A stretch of 64,000 bases of DNA. Source: Dicaeum eximium (taxonomy: Eukaryota; Chordata; Aves; Passeriformes; Dicaeidae). The notes below the pieces were generated by a model, which was not told the DNA's origin, made no database searches, and worked only from the letters and a program-made list of their open reading frames with translations. Within the stretch, counting starts at the first letter, position 1, and the number at the start of each line of letters is the position of its first letter. Below are positions 25,601 through 39,500 of the stretch, piece by piece. The stretch spans positions 1-64,000 of the forward strand of contig VWZP01005814.1 of assembly GCA_013396995.1 (NCBI GenBank). The letters run 5' to 3'. Position numbers and translations under genes: made by a program.

Positions 25601-27788
25601 AAAGAAACATGTTTCCAGTGATGCTATTTCACAGGGAAATGTATATATTTTACTAGAAAAAACGTCAGTGTAGAAATGTTTTGTGTCACTGACTTAATAT
25701 CTCGGTACAGAATTAATAAGAAAGAAAATACATTTACAGTAATATTTTATGTTAGTTGTAATGTCAGACCAAAAATAATTCTGTCTTCAGTGACCTTTAG
25801 ATACCTGTGGAACAATAAACACAGCAGATGCACGTTTTATGAAGATTAGCTGTCAGTATGAGGAGATTAATTTTGATGGGATACTAGCCTTGACATACAT
25901 CTGTTTATTCTTTTACTTGTGGTTGCATGCTTTTAAGAAACTTGTATGCTGCTGCCCATGTTTTTCATTATAAAAGAATTGTGTTTGAGAGTTATGCTGT
26001 CTGTACTATTTGGTTAAGTCTAAGCAGTGGACGTGACATAGACTAAATGTTTTGAGGTTTCATCCTGTGTGTAACTGGGCCAAATATAAAGAGGAATTCC
26101 AACTCATTAATATGTTACCATTGTGTGTGAATTCAAGATGATACATGACCTTAACTGAAACTCTGTTTATGGGGTAAAAGAACCCCCAACACCTAATGTT
26201 TAATTTAAATGTGGTGTTTAATTAGGAATATTGTTTTATCCGGTTCTAAACTGCTGTGCTGTGCATTGCTGGTCATATTTGACTGTTGCTAGTATAGAAA
26301 CGCAGTGTGCCAGTTAGTAATGACTGAAGTGTCTTGTGTTCTTTTAAAACTTCAAGAAGGTATTTAAAACACAGGTTGCTTTCTTCCCAGATAATTGCTT
26401 TGAAAAAAAAGTCTGTGTTAAATTATGAATTTTTACCTTTTTTTTTTTTTTTTAACTGCTGTCTGAAGTTAATAAAAGTTTTCAGGATTTTGATTATTCC
26501 TTGTGATTATATCTATTACTTTGTCATTTCTTTCAGCTAGTTTCATTCACTGAAGGCAGTTTTGTTTTAGGGATGTTGAAGTCAAATGTGGAAAAAATAA
26601 AAATTCAAGCACCACTTGGCTTACAATGTGAATATTGAGTGGCAATCCCCTTATCCCTGATGAAGCAAGAAAAAAACCCTGACTCTTAAACACTAATTTC
26701 AGCAAAGTTGAATATTTAATTACATGGTTGTATATGCTTTTCAGAAGCTTTTGCTAAAAGAGGGAAACCATAAATTTGCCTCCTAACTCAGTTTTTTAAG
26801 TTTCAGAAAAATCTGCTATTTTGTTGTAACTTCTGCAGTCGTGGTTTTTCAGTGCACCTTACTGATCATCCTGAGACTTTCTTTTTCCCCCCACTGCACC
26901 TATTTGACTAAAAAAAAAGTTGGATTTGCATAACCAGTAAATTTATTTTTGAGAACACATCTTCATCTTCAGGTTGTGTAATTGAAAGTGCTGGTTTAAG
27001 TCCCTGTTCTGCTTTGCACCATGGGAAACAGTGGAACTTAGCAGAAATTTGTGCAGTGTGGCTTTGTTTGAATAGTAGCCTGGGGGATGATAGAGAGACA
27101 CTTCAAGTAATTTGGGCAGCTGGAGAATCCCAGGTAGGTGTAATGCCTGAGATGAAACAAAAGGTAATAGGAGACCGAGAAGAGCAGGTAGGAAGAGATT
27201 CCAGCATATAGTGGCATGTGTGGGGAAAGGCTTGTAATCACCCTTTGCGGGACCTAAGCTTTTATTTCTGTCTTGCTTTGTCACCTCAGAGCTTCAGAGA
27301 TGTCGCTAATGCAGTACAGTTATGTAGGAAATACAGGATTAAATAGCTGGACAGTGGTGTCCTTCATGGTTGTCTTGGTGGATAACTGCCTTTCCTCCTG
27401 GCAGGAGAAAGCTCTGTGTTGCAACTTTCCCTGAACCTATTGAATATGTCTATAGATCGAGTTGGTCTGCACATTTGCACTTGGTCTGGTACTTCCAGAA
27501 ATGCTGGATTTACTGCCTATGCAAATAAGGTGTGCCTACAGTTCTTCATCCACATGTCTGTGGATCTCAGGAAAGAATAGTCAGGAGTAGATTGTTCTGG
27601 CTGCTATCTTTGCAGACCTCTCCTGAGAGCTGGTCCTCATGATCAGTAGAATGAGCTATTTTGTTTAAATTGGAATGGTGCTTAACAATAATATGTATCT
27701 CAATGTACAGGTGATTAAGAAGTGTTACCTAGATTGAAAGTGCACCATAGATTTTCCAGAGACTATTCTAATACAGATTTATTTTTAG
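22672..27788 (+). other. YTHDF3: YTHDF3 intron 2
   Basis: 5117 bp of AT-rich DNA with poly-T runs (for example near 26438-26453). The 113-codon minus-strand frame at 26943-27284 matches nothing known. No transposon was recognised. It ends in an ATTTTTAG acceptor. Confidence 0.75.
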
Positions 27789-27874
27789 TTTCAGTACAAA
27801 ACGGTTCGATTCATCAAAAGGATGCAGTAAATGATGATGATTTTGAGCCATATCTAAGTAGTCAGACAAATCAG
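27789..27874 (+). CDS. YTHDF3: YTHDF3 coding exon 3 (86 bp)
   Basis: Completes a valine codon split with exon 2, then encodes SVQNGSIHQKDAVNDDDF and EPYLSSQTNQ, as in human YTHDF3. The acceptor ATTTTTAG ends at 27788 and a GTAAGT donor starts at 27875. Its last codon is complete, so exon 4 begins in phase 0. The acidic NDDDFEPYL stretch is part of the conserved N-terminal segment shared by the DF paralogues. Confidence 0.94.
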
Positions 27875-29145
27875 GTAAGTGAACATTTCTTACTATCTTA
27901 AAGTTAACTTTGATGTTCAGCTGACTTCCAGACTTAATTTTTGGATATTTCTTACCATTACTGACTTGCCTGAATATACATAGAAATATAATTTTATATC
28001 ATATTTTTGTCTCATCATATGATATCTTAAGTAGATGAAGTATTAAGAATTCTGAAAAAGCTTCAGTTAAAAAGCATGCTTTTCCCTTGCTCTTGTGCTT
28101 CTGCTCTAGCTTCAGAAAGATGCAGTTACAAGAAACTTGAGCTAAAAAACAAACCTCAAACCCTTATGTTTAAAACAAAATCGTCATTTTGGATGCATTC
28201 CAAAACAACAGTTTGATTGGCTCTGAGAATATATTAACTGCTTGGACATGATTTTCTTTAAAGGTGGTAGAAGTAGCTCACAGCTAATGGCATAATAGAT
28301 GGAAGCTTAATATCACTACAGCTTGGTACAGCTCTTCTGCCAAGAAGCTAATAGCTTGACTTCCACAGCTGTGAAGTGCCTCTGAAAGTTAATAGGAGTT
28401 GTGTTAAGTTTGCAAACTGGAGTGATCTTGAGAGAGAGAGACAGTGCAAGTTATTAAAAGACTAAGAATTTTGCTTGCCTTCCCTTTATTTTCAAATAAT
28501 ACAGCATTAAGGAAGCATCAGCTAGAGGATGATATGTGCAATTTTTTCTACAAATCAACACCAGAAATCATATGGGGATAGTCCTTGAAGTGTCTCAAGA
28601 AGTAAATTGTGTGATTTCCCAGCAGTCTATCTGGTGTAGTACTGATTTAATGCCCATTTTCCATAGCATGGATATGTTTCCTTTTTTTTGTTGCTCATCC
28701 TGAAACAAACAGGCATGCGTGCCTCCATTTCACTGTAATATTCTGTTGAAGTCTCCAATTAGAAGTGAGAAATATCTAAGAATACCACAACTTCAAAGTT
28801 GCAGCTATTTTTCTTTAGTTATGAAGGTACAGTTATGACTTGTTTTAGAGTAGCTTGTTATTTTTTCGATACTCTTGGCATGGAGGCATTTTAAACCTAG
28901 CTTAGTAGCTAAAAATGAGGATAATGTTCCAGAACAAAAGGGGGCCCTTTAATGCTTTGAGAAGGTCTGTTGAAGAAATGGCCCTATCTGAGAGATACCT
29001 CACTTGTCTTTTATGTTGTGGGGAATGGTGGAAGTTACAAATACATTCACATAACCCTTAAAAATGTTTTGGATTGTATTACAGTTTTTTTCACCTGAGT
29101 ATAATTATCAATATTGCTGATTTTTAAAATTTTATTTTATTTCAG
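27875..29145 (+). other. YTHDF3: YTHDF3 intron 3
   Basis: 1271 bp, AT-rich, with a short GA run near 28431-28441. It ends in a T-rich TTTATTTCAG acceptor. No gene or transposon recognised. Confidence 0.75.
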
Positions 29146-30738
29146 AGTAACAGCTATCCACCAATGTCAGACCCATATATGCCTAGCTATTATGCTCCAT
29201 CCATTGGATTTCCATACTCTTTAGGTGAAGCAGCATGGTCAACTGCAGGTGACCCTCCGATGCCATATTTGACAACTTATGGACAGATGAGCAATGGTGA
29301 ACACCATTACATACCTGATGGTGTATTTAGTCAACCCGGGGCATTAGGAAATACCCCTCCATTTCTTGGGCAGCATGGATTTAATTTTTTTCCTGGGAAT
29401 GCAGACTTCTCTACATGGGGGACAAGTGGATCTCAGGGACAATCAACGCAAAGCTCTGCTTACAGCAGCAGCTATGGCTATCCACCTAGTTCTCTTGGGA
29501 GAGCCATAGCAGATGGACAGGCTGGATTTGGCAGTGATACTCTGAGCAAGGTGCCTGGGATTAGCAGCATTGAGCAAGGCATGACTGGACTGAAAATTGG
29601 TGGAGATATGACGGCTGCTGTAACAAAAACTGTAGGTTCAGCTCTGAGCAGTACAGGTATGACAAGCATTGCAGCTAACAGCGTGCCCCCAGTTAGCAGT
29701 TCAGCACCTAAACCAACCTCATGGGCTGCAATTGCAAGGAAACCTGCTAAACCTCAGCCGAAACTCAAGCCTAAAGGTAATGTGGGCATTGGGGGCCCTG
29801 CTGTCCCGCCACCACCTATAAAACACAACATGAATATTGGAACTTGGGATGACAAAGGGTCAGTGGTAAAAGCACCCCCAGCTCAACCAGTACTGCCTCC
29901 TCAGACTATAATTCAGCAGCCTCAGCCATTAATTCAACCACCACCACTGGTGCAAAGCCAACTGCCTCAACAGCAGCCTCAGCCACAGCAGCCACAACAG
30001 CAACAAGGACCTCAGCAGCAGGCCCAGCCTCACCAGTTGCAGCAGCAACAGCTGCAAAACCGCTGGGTAGCTCCTCGTAATAGGGGTGTGGGCTTCAGCC
30101 AGAACAACGGAGCTGGTAGTGAGAACTTTGGTTTAGGTGTTGTATCCGTCAGCTCCTCACCTTCTGGTGTGGAAGTGCACCCAGTGCTGGAGAAACTAAA
30201 GGCCATAAACAACTACAATCCCAAAGATTTCGATTGGAATCTGAAGAACGGACGTGTGTTTATAATCAAAAGTTACTCAGAGGACGATATTCATCGCTCC
30301 ATTAAGTACTCTATCTGGTGTAGTACTGAGCATGGGAATAAGCGCTTGGATGCTGCTTACCGATCCCTGAATGGAAAAGGCCCACTCTATTTGCTCTTCA
30401 GTGTGAATGGCAGTGGACACTTCTGCGGAGTGGCTGAGATGAAGTCTGTTGTGGACTACAATGCATATGCTGGTGTCTGGTCTCAGGATAAGTGGAAGGG
30501 GAAGTTTGATGTCAAATGGATCTTTGTCAAAGACGTTCCCAATAACCAACTGCGACATATTCGCTTGGAAAACAATGACAACAAACCAGTTACCAATTCG
30601 AGGGACACTCAAGAGGTACCCCTAGAAAAAGCCAAGCAAGTGCTTAAAATAATTGCTACTTTCAAGCATACCACCTCAATCTTTGATGACTTTGCACATT
30701 ATGAGAAGCGTCAAGAGGAGGAGGAAGCCATGCGTAGG
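29146..30738 (+). CDS. YTHDF3: YTHDF3 coding exon 4 (main exon: low-complexity region and YTH domain)
   Basis: Encodes residues 46-576 of YTHDF3, the cytoplasmic reader of N6-methyladenosine in mRNA, which acts with YTHDF1 and YTHDF2 in mRNA translation and decay. The first part (SNSYPPMSDPYMPSYY onward) is the Y/G/S/Q-rich disordered region used for condensate formation; a P/Q-rich tract covers residues 289-349. The YTH domain runs from GRVFIIKSYS at about residue 414 to about 548. The three tryptophans of the aromatic cage that holds the methyl group are all present at W436, W490 and W495 (human W438, W492, W497; the shift of two comes from a shorter Q-rich tract). The exon ends AMRR before a GTAAG donor at 30739. 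An internal start at MSDPYM (29164) would give a shorter form lacking the first 51 residues. The sequence is intact, with no frameshift. Confidence 0.98.
29875..30057 (+). repeat. YTHDF3: P/Q-rich low-complexity coding tract in YTHDF3
   Basis: Codons CAG, CAA, CCT and CCA dominate and give runs such as QQQPQPQQPQQQQGPQQQ. It is two residues shorter than the human tract, which accounts for the whole predicted length difference (583 against 585). Mixed CAG/CAA use makes it less prone to slippage than a pure CAG run. Confidence 0.85.
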
Positions 30739-32179
30739 GTAAGAGATCAGTGTCGTTACAGTAGCTCTTTTTTTTTCTGTTTTTGGAAACCTTGTTTTTC
30801 ATTCATCTGGAATTTGTCTGCAGGTATTAAATGAAAAAGTGGTACTTTTTACTCAAAGTGTCTACTTGATATAACTGGCTCTTAATGAAAAAGTTTAAGT
30901 TCCTGTAACTTGTTTGTTAGTTCAGTCATCTGTTTAACCACAATACTAAGGTAGGCCTGAGTAAGCGGACATCTAACACATTCTACTTCTGCAATGCAAA
31001 TGAAAACTGAATTGAGTCCATTATCCATAACTGAAGTCTTCCCTCTTCAATTTCTACAGTTTCTAGGTGTCACGAAAAGGACCAGAAATTAGAGAAGAAG
31101 CGTACTTTATTTAACATAACATTTCAATTCAAGTTCTGCTTTAATGAAATGTTAACAGCATGATTAGTGTGAAAAGCAGGTTTTCTCCTTGATTCAATTT
31201 GTTTTGTGGAACTCTGAAACACAGAAGTGATAGTGATGACTTGTATAGTGTCAAAATAATTTTTTGACCTTTCTGATAGTGCATTTCCTAAAAAAAAAGG
31301 TAATTTGTAGTTCATTTCTGCAAGGAAGAGTAAATGTGATAACTCTGTAGAGGAACTTTTAGTTTTGGAAGCATTTCAGGAAACCAGACAAGGGAAAAGC
31401 ATTTAATTCAAGCAGTTTTATAATACTGTGTACTTTGTCTTGTGTACCCTCCCTAATCATAACACTTGTGCTCACCATTGGACACAATACTTACTTTTCC
31501 TATATTTACTTGTTTTCCAGACTTGCCAGTAACTGTAAATGTATGGTTTGTCTCATGGTTAGAAACATTTTGGGAGCTGTTTTTACCAGATAGATGATAT
31601 GCAAATGTTAAAAAAATGGGAGTTGCCATCAGTACGGTTTGTTGCTAGTGATCTCTGTTCATCATGTCATACCCCTCACTGAATAAAAACCCCCAAAAGT
31701 TTAGGGTTTATGCTAACTAAGGACCTTGAGACATGTGAAGTTGAGAATTTGTTCACTTGAAGCTGCTACGTAAAGAAGCTGGGAAACAGGTGAAATGTTT
31801 ACTTCTTTTAGGTTTCTAGTACTGTGGTGGTTTCACCCTGCTATACATTCCTAATCCTTCAACATGTGCATTGCATCTCCTGTAGAACAGTGTCAGGCAT
31901 ACCCCAAACCAATTTTGTAGTTCTTTTGCACAACTGTGCAATAAATTGTTATGTTGAAAGCTTTCTGTTGTTGGGAGGCTAGATGAGTATCCCAGTTGGG
32001 TTTGTAATGCCTTTTGCATTTTTTTCCTAAAAAGAAAATTGATTATGCCCTCAATGAGTATCATTACTTTGATGGTATCTCAATGATGAAGTGATGGACT
32101 GCTTTCTTAACTAATATTCAATATAAGGGGCAAACTTTGATTTTTTTCAGGCTTTGGTACAACTTCATCAAGTGCAGAA

Positions 32180-32698
32180 TCACCAGCCAGTCAAGGGAGG
32201 TGATAGTTCCACTCTGCCCTGTGCTAGTGAAGCCTCACCTCGAGTCCTGTGTGCAGTTTTCAGTGCCACAATGTAAGAAAGACGAAACTATTAGAAGGGC
32301 CACAAAGATTGAAGGTTCTGGAGGGGAAAGCTGTGTGAGAAGAACCTGTGGACACTTGGTTTGTTCAGCCTGGAGGAGACTGAGGGGGAGACCTTATTGT
32401 GGTCTCATGAGGGAAAGTGGAGAGGCAGGCACTGATTCCTTCACTCTTGTGACCAGTGACAGGTTTTGAGGGAATGGCCTGAAGCTGTACCAGGGAAGAT
32501 AGATCAGATAGAAGAAAAGAGGGTGGTTGGGCACTGGAACAGGTTCCCCAGGGAAATGGTCACAGCTCCAAGCCTGACAGAGTTCAACAAGTGTTTGGTC
32601 AATACTCTAAGGTAGATGGTGCAACTCCTGGACACAGAACCAGGAGCTGGACCTTGCTGATCCTCACGGGCCTTTTCCAGACAGTCTGATTCTGTGAT
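32180..32698 (+). mobile_element. CR1 LINE, 3' part, in YTHDF3 intron 4
   Basis: About 520 bp following the CR1 3' consensus from AAGGGAGGTGATAGTTCC and the CTCACCTCGAGTCCTGTGTG block, through AGGGCCACAAAGATTG, TTGTTCAGCCTGGAGGAGA and GGGCACTGGAACAGGTTCCCC, to a terminal GATTCTGTGA. It is 5'-truncated and encodes only a decayed end of the CR1 reverse-transcriptase frame. The open frame at 32137-32469 comes from this element. It is inserted in the same direction as the gene. Confidence 0.9.
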
Positions 32699-35600
32699 TT
32701 GTTGTAATTTTGTAGTATTTCAGGAGGACTAAGATTATAATGTATCTCTGTAGCCTTCATGCTTAATTGTTTTCTAAATTTTCAAAATTTTGAGATATTT
32801 CACAAATAACTAGTTTGCTTCAAAAAGATCTCCTTTCTTGAAAAAAACAACTTCACAAAAGTCATAATTCAGACATGCCCTAGCAACTCAAGAATATTGT
32901 TTTATTTATGGTTTTTTTCCCTCACTAGTAGGTAAAAGCCACAAAATGTAATGAAGAGGAGCAATGTGGAATAGTGGAAGCATTTCTATGTGTGCTAAAC
33001 TTAAAATTCAAAGTACTGAGTTCAGCTTTCAGTAGGTCTTGAACTAGATAAGTGTGATGATAGGTATTTGAGTGATAATGTAACATTGCTATTTGAGTAC
33101 TATCTTCAGAGAAACATACAGTATCTGTATGACTCAAGTACTAATCTCTTTGTTTCTTTGTCAGTAGTTACCTTTCCCAACAATATTGAGAGAAAACATA
33201 CTTGTCAAGATACTTGCAGTAGTGGCCATTGGCTCTTCTACAGCATTTATAACCAATTATGAAAAATTGCTTTAGAACTGTGTAGGTTAGTCATGAGGTT
33301 TTCTCTTTGCAGATGGATTTGAGGTGTGCCTTAAGCAAATTAATATAGACTTAAAATATAGGAAGTTCAAATTAAACTAATGACATCTACTGAGAATTTA
33401 TCTTTAGGATTCTCTTATGACTGAATGTTTATTTTAAATCTGTTTTTTCTTTTATCACACAGTGTTCCAGCAATCTGTCTTTAAATTGTAAACATAAAAT
33501 TGTTAACTCTTAGGATTCAAGTCTGTGAATGCACCAATTAATATTGTAAGCTCTGGTTTATGTTTAATTGATTGACTCTTTATTACCTAGTGCCAGCCAA
33601 ACTTTCATGGAGCTGTATTTAAATATGTGCACTTTCTACTTGCTGTAGAGCTGTGTAAATTAAGTTCATGTTCATTTTCTTTGGCAGCTGTGGCAATCAC
33701 TTTGTTTCCGGTGGTTGGGTCATGAAAAATATGCTTATAGGTGTTAATAAAATATTAAATGCATCAGGCAGCAGTAGTCCCTTCCATGTTCCTTGAAATT
33801 CAGTTCATATTTTGTTACTGCATAGGTGGTTACCAACTTTCATACAGCCAGCAATCTAAATATCGTAAACAGCAAATGATTTAGGGATTTAATTTACTTT
33901 GTAACTGTTCGTCATTACAGCCAATTTATCTTAAAATAATTGGTTGTAAAATTTTAATCTTAACAACTCAGAGGGATCAATAATTCATTTCCAATATGGC
34001 CTAGCAGTATGTTTTATTAAAATATGGCAGTATACTTCTGGAAGTACAAGGAATAGTCTCTGATAAACATTTAATTTCAGTAACTTTGCCATTTGATAAA
34101 AGTTACTTGAAAATGACAAAGAATAGTCTCTTTAAGCATAAATATTAGAACTGTAATGTCTGCCCCTGTTTGATGTAACCCTGGTGTGGGTAAGGTATCT
34201 ACAGCTGGGCTTGTGCAGTAGTCATTCCCTTTCTCTTACAGCTCAGGTTCCAGACTTCTATTTTAAACATACAAATGCTGTGATCTTTTACCTAAGGATC
34301 AGAGAAATGAGTGATGCTTTTCATGAGTTCTGTCAGACATACATTGAAATAATCTGGAATTCCATTTGTCCTTAGTTAACTGCTGCTTTGTTGTGTAAAT
34401 GTGTTTGTATGCATATTATTTAAAAAGATGTTTTACTGTCTTTCAACAGAAAGCTGTAATATCTAACTGAATGAAACAGAAATCTGAAAGTATGCCTTTT
34501 AAGATGACATAATTACATTTTAGAAAATAAAAGGTATTGAAAATAAAGAAAAACATTTGTAGTAGTAGCTTTGCATCTGATCTTCAGTAAGTAAATGGGT
34601 GAAAATAAAATGTGGCTCTGATTGAAAATGCAGCTGTTGGCAGATCATGACTTCCTTGCCCTCAGATAATGGCTTATTGCCTGTTGTCCTAGGATTTCTT
34701 TTGGTGCTTTTTGATGGTGAATTCTACTTTTGTAGCATATAGTGGGGAAAAAAGGTAATGGTTTCATGTAATTGTAGAGTGCTTTAGATGGTTTTCTTAG
34801 TGCAATAGTTCAGAAAAGTAATTGATTTTTATTCATGAGGTAAGATAGAAGAATTTAGTATGCATTTGTGTTTATCAAATTTGCACTTGGAATTTTTTTA
34901 CTTTTCAGGAAGGCTTTAAATGGCAGATGAATAAGCATTTAAAATTTTAGCTTTCTTCTGTGGTATTACATATCTTGTAATAGAAATGGTGACATAGCTA
35001 GAACTTCTTGACTCTGAAAAGGAGTAATTTTTTTCCCCCTTCATTCTGATACCAGTGTAACTTTTGTTTCTCTGATAATTGGGTTGTTATCAGGCTGCAG
35101 TGTTAAGCAGTGTAACTCCTTTCCTTTCTATGACATTGCTGACATGGTGATTGATTTGATATTTCTTAAATATATCTCGAAGGGAGAAATCATCCATTAA
35201 GAGTGAGCCATAGCTGCTGCTTCTTCCTCTTAACCCCCAACCATCAATTACTATATTATAATGTCAAAATCAGGTACAGATCTATTGACAGATTTTCAGT
35301 CAAGGAAAACAGGTGATTGATGAAAATTTTTAATGCAGTTAAGTGATAGTTGTACTAAACAACTTCTAAAAGTTTGTGTATTTACATGTAAAAGAGGTTT
35401 ATTTAATAAACATGAAACTATCTAAAAGAGGGCTATGTAATTAATATCTTCTGAGAAACACGTTCATTTCCTGTATACTTTTGATGAAGTTTCAAGGGAC
35501 ATTATTTTTCAATTTCCTCAACTTCGTATTTATCAAGAATGTCATCTTCATAATTGGAAGTGAGAAAGTAGAAACAGGAAACATTCCCTCCCTTTATAGT

Positions 35601-36550
35601 TGTGAGATGAATATGTACCCCTGATCATGGGAGAAGATTATTTGGAACTAGAATAATTTTGAGCATACTGCTCCAGAATTTCCTTTCCATGATTGTGTAT
35701 TTATTTGCCGTATCTTCATTTGCTTTTGCATCTTCAGTCTTTTGGAAAAACTTAAAAATTACCTTCATGTTCTTATGGTACAGACACAGGCATTTCAAAT
35801 GTGCCTGTTTTCTGTGCTTTTGGAAGAGTCAGTTGTTTCTGTTCCAAGGTATAGTTTAGAATTCATTAGAGGATAGGGATAGATGTTACATTGTGGTCTC
35901 TTACAGGGTGACCATGTAAGGGTTTGAGCAGTGATTGATGTTGCCTGCATTTCTCTAGTGGTGATGCAAGAGGGAAAGTGCAATATTGGACTGTTGAATA
36001 AAAGAGGTGGAAAGTAATTAAACTCACAGGCAGTTCATAGCAATACTTGCAAGCATCTTGTCATGTGTTTCTTTGAACTCCCTACCTGAAAATCAAGCCT
36101 ACAAAGTCCTTTTTACAGAGTGGATTCAACTTCTCTGGGAGTGAAAGACCAATTTCTCATGTAAAATAGGGACCCCTATTGGAAAAGCTAGGAATATCAA
36201 CGAAATGGTTTGCTTCAAAGCTAAGAGACCAGTCACTTTTTGGAGTCTAATATTTTATGTTCTTAAATATCAAGGCAGCTACCTAAGACAAGACTTCAAG
36301 CTTGAATTGAGCTGGATCTGTGACAGTTACACCTTTTCTAAATGCTTTGTCTTTTAGGTTGTGATTTTTAAAGCAAAGGAGAAATTGTAAATCTCTTGCT
36401 CCAGAGCAGAGGCAGAATATTAAGTATATACAGATAGCTGTAAAAATTCATGACGTAGCCTTCTGCTTCCTGCCACATCTCAGATTTCAGTGCTCTGTTA
36501 ACAACAAATTGTCTATAACAGTGATGCTTTTCCTGCAGTTTGCAGGGAAG

Positions 36551-36586
36551 AAATATACCTTTGCAAGGAAATATACCTTTGCAAGG
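36551..36586. repeat. 18-bp perfect tandem duplication
   Basis: Two exact head-to-tail copies of AAATATACCTTTGCAAGG, followed by a partial third copy start (AAAT). The copies are identical, so it is recent or length-polymorphic. It is intronic in YTHDF3. Confidence 0.9.
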
Positions 36587-39500
36587 AAATCCCAACCCAT
36601 CTGACTCTTCACAGCCTTGCTTCATTGATTCATACTGCAGGTGGGCTACCTATCAGAAACACAGTGGAGATTCCTGGAAGTGGTTTGCTGGAAAAAATGG
36701 GACTTTAAAACATAAATCTTCCATGTTTATTAAAGCTGTTCCTGTAGATTCAGTTGAACTAGGATTGTTTGTTGTATATCAAAACAGTTTTGCTTAAAAC
36801 TTTATATTCATCTAGCTGAAATGAAACATTACAAAACTTAGCAGATGATAGGTTTTTTGAGCCCAGTTCTTTGTGAATTTTTCAGATATTTGGTAGTGTA
36901 GTTAATACTGATGAGTAGTTATTGTTTTGTTCTGTACCATATGGTTTATAGTCAGTTGTAAAAAGTAAATGAAAACATCTATGTTCACTGTATTTTCATA
37001 TAAATAGGAAACCAAGATAAAGTAAGTTCATTTTTCCTCATGGCAGATTGGAATTTGAGTTATACCTATTCAAAGAGTACGAGTGGTGAAACTTAAAGAA
37101 AAACTGCCTGAGAAATTCTTCTTCAGTGTATTTTGTAAGCCCTGCAGCGAATGTTATTTCCTTTCCAAGGCTACCATAAATTCCTTAGCAGAGCAATTAA
37201 ATAATGTGTCCTTGTTGCCCATGGGCGTCTGAGAAAAACTAACCCAGGTGTCAGAGTCATGTTTCTGCTTCTTTTGCTGGGACAGAGGTCATCACTAAAT
37301 GCAGTTTCTATAGATTTGGTAAGAAGCTATCTCTTGTCAGTCTTCAAAAGCCAGTGTTATACTCTGAGCATTGTTAACAAGTAATAGGGAGTATCTGGAG
37401 GCTTGGTTTTTTTGTTCTTTTTAGTGATCTTGCTGAAATGGCTGTCTTGTAGATAATTAAAGTCTGATATTTCAGTGTGTAATGATGAACAGCGCTGTAG
37501 CAAAGCACTTGCTACTTGCAGTTAGAATTAGCTGATCTGTCACTGAAAGTATCTGCCTGGGAAGAAAAGACTGGAAGGGCTTTTCTGGCTCATGGATTCA
37601 AGCTTGGTTTCTGCAGAGCCTTTCCTTGTTTTGTGTTATCATATAGTGTCTTTAGGTAGTTGGGTTTCTTCCTCCACCTCTGCCTTTTGAATGGTTATAC
37701 CTTGTGGAATTTCAGGTGGGGAATTACTTCTTACTGCCTTTGTCATTACCATAATAAAATAGTATGGTCTGTTGATGTTCTACTAAGTGTGTGAATTTGA
37801 TCAAATTTAAATGTATTTATCTTTTTACAGTAATTTTTTCACATTTTTTCCTAATAGGAAAATACGTTTACAGGTATGTTTCGGTGACTAAGTAAAATGC
37901 CATCAAAACTAGTAGGAAGAGTAAATAAATTAGAAGTCTAGGTCTTCTGGCTTTTGCAGAATTTCTTAATATTTATGTGCTTGAGAACCTTATATACTGT
38001 CTGTAGTTAAACTGGTCTGCAGCAGCAGGGTCTCAGATGAGTATTAATTTGTAAAGCTTACTGGGAGAAGAAGCTACTCTGAAGGTGTAGAACCTTATTT
38101 GATTTTGTGTGTTAACTTTGATTTTTAATTTGTTCCTTGTGGTTTTCATGTTGGGTCAAGGAATAGAAGAAAATTAGTGTTTAGGGAGGGAATGGCATCT
38201 GCACAGGAAAAATTTCTAGGTTCATTTAATACTTCTAGAGACCTTTCTAATCTATTCCTTTCTTCCCTTTTCCCCAGAATTCCCAAAAGAGCTTCTCGGA
38301 GAAATATATTTAAGTATGTTTAGCAATTTCTGTGTTGAGGAGATGTGCCCTTCTTAGTTGGGGTTCAAGAGTGAGAAGTTAAAAAGGACCAATATTTTAC
38401 ACAACTTGAAAGTTTGAGTAATTTAGTTTATGTTAACAGCCAGTGATATAAACAGAGTAAACAATTTCTAGAATTCTTCACTTTTCTAGTAATCTGCTTT
38501 TCATTGTGGTTCTCAAGCACTAAGGTCGACACTTATGCTGTCCTAGCTTTAGTGGTACACTGGAGCGAAATAAATTGCAGATTATGGCTGATGCCATTAG
38601 TAAATGAGATTTCACGAGCTTTGCTGTGGCTGCTTTTCACCACCTCTACAGCTGCCTGCTCTGCCTCTGCCAGGTGTTTCTGCCCACGCAGCACAGTTGG
38701 CAGAGCAGATGAGTGCCCGTGGCTCACTTCACAGAATGCAGTCTGACATGTTCGCTTACATTGCAGATGAGCAGGGCTTCTAAGTTGAAGATTAAATCAC
38801 AGGTTCCAGTAAAGCAGTTTCTGTAGCTGTTGTTAGAATGCTCCCCCTTGGGAGAGGGGCAGAGTAGACAGCTCCAGGCATGAACGCTTTGAACATCACA
38901 GTAAGAGGCAGAGGTTTGGCAAAATTCTAGGTGGGTGGTTTTGTTTTTTTTTTTCCAATTATAGCTGATAGTCTGGAGGGATAGTGTGGGAACTGCAATT
39001 GGCCTGTGTAAGTTTGCAACCCTGGATAGCTTCCAAATGGACACCTTGAAATGCTTGCACTTTCAAGTACTGTAAAAATCAGCCAAAGTCATTCTTTCAG
39101 ATCTGCCTTTCCTGACCTTGAGCTTCAGTTTGTGGAACCTTGGAAAAAAAAATACAGCCAAAGACTGTAGTAGCTTCTTGTTCTTGTTCATTTGCATTTA
39201 CATGTAGACTGCTTAAAACGAGGCTTTTTCATTTACCTTCTTTGTGGCAAAGAAACCCCAAAGTCAGGGTTGTGTGCAAGGGTTTCTTTCAAATCAAATC
39301 AGGAAATGTTTTTGTTGCTTTGAATTTTGAAATTTTGTTAGCACGGAGATTTCATTATATCTGAGGATAAATTATACTGCAGCTCCTTCTTAGCATGGGA
39401 TCATTCAATTAATGCTCTAAATTCAGACAACTAAAATTTGGAAGTAAGTCAGCTTTGCAGTTCGGACCAAGGTAATGTCATCATTTTGTTTGTAATGGAT

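Noticed and set aside
26943..27284. 113-codon minus-strand frame in YTHDF3 intron 2
   Set aside because: No motif, no splice context and no recognisable similarity.
27830..27845. TGATGA boxes suggesting a C/D snoRNA in a YTHDF3 intron
   Set aside because: This copy is exon 3 coding sequence (NDDDF). Other ATGATGA motifs in the introns lack a paired D box and terminal stem.
31823..31845. TGTGGTGGTTTCACCCTGCT, resembling the start of some bird LTRs
   Set aside because: The similarity does not continue, and no LTR end, TATA/poly(A) pair or target duplication was found.
32137..32469. 110-codon plus-strand frame in YTHDF3 intron 4
   Set aside because: It is the CR1 element, not a host gene.
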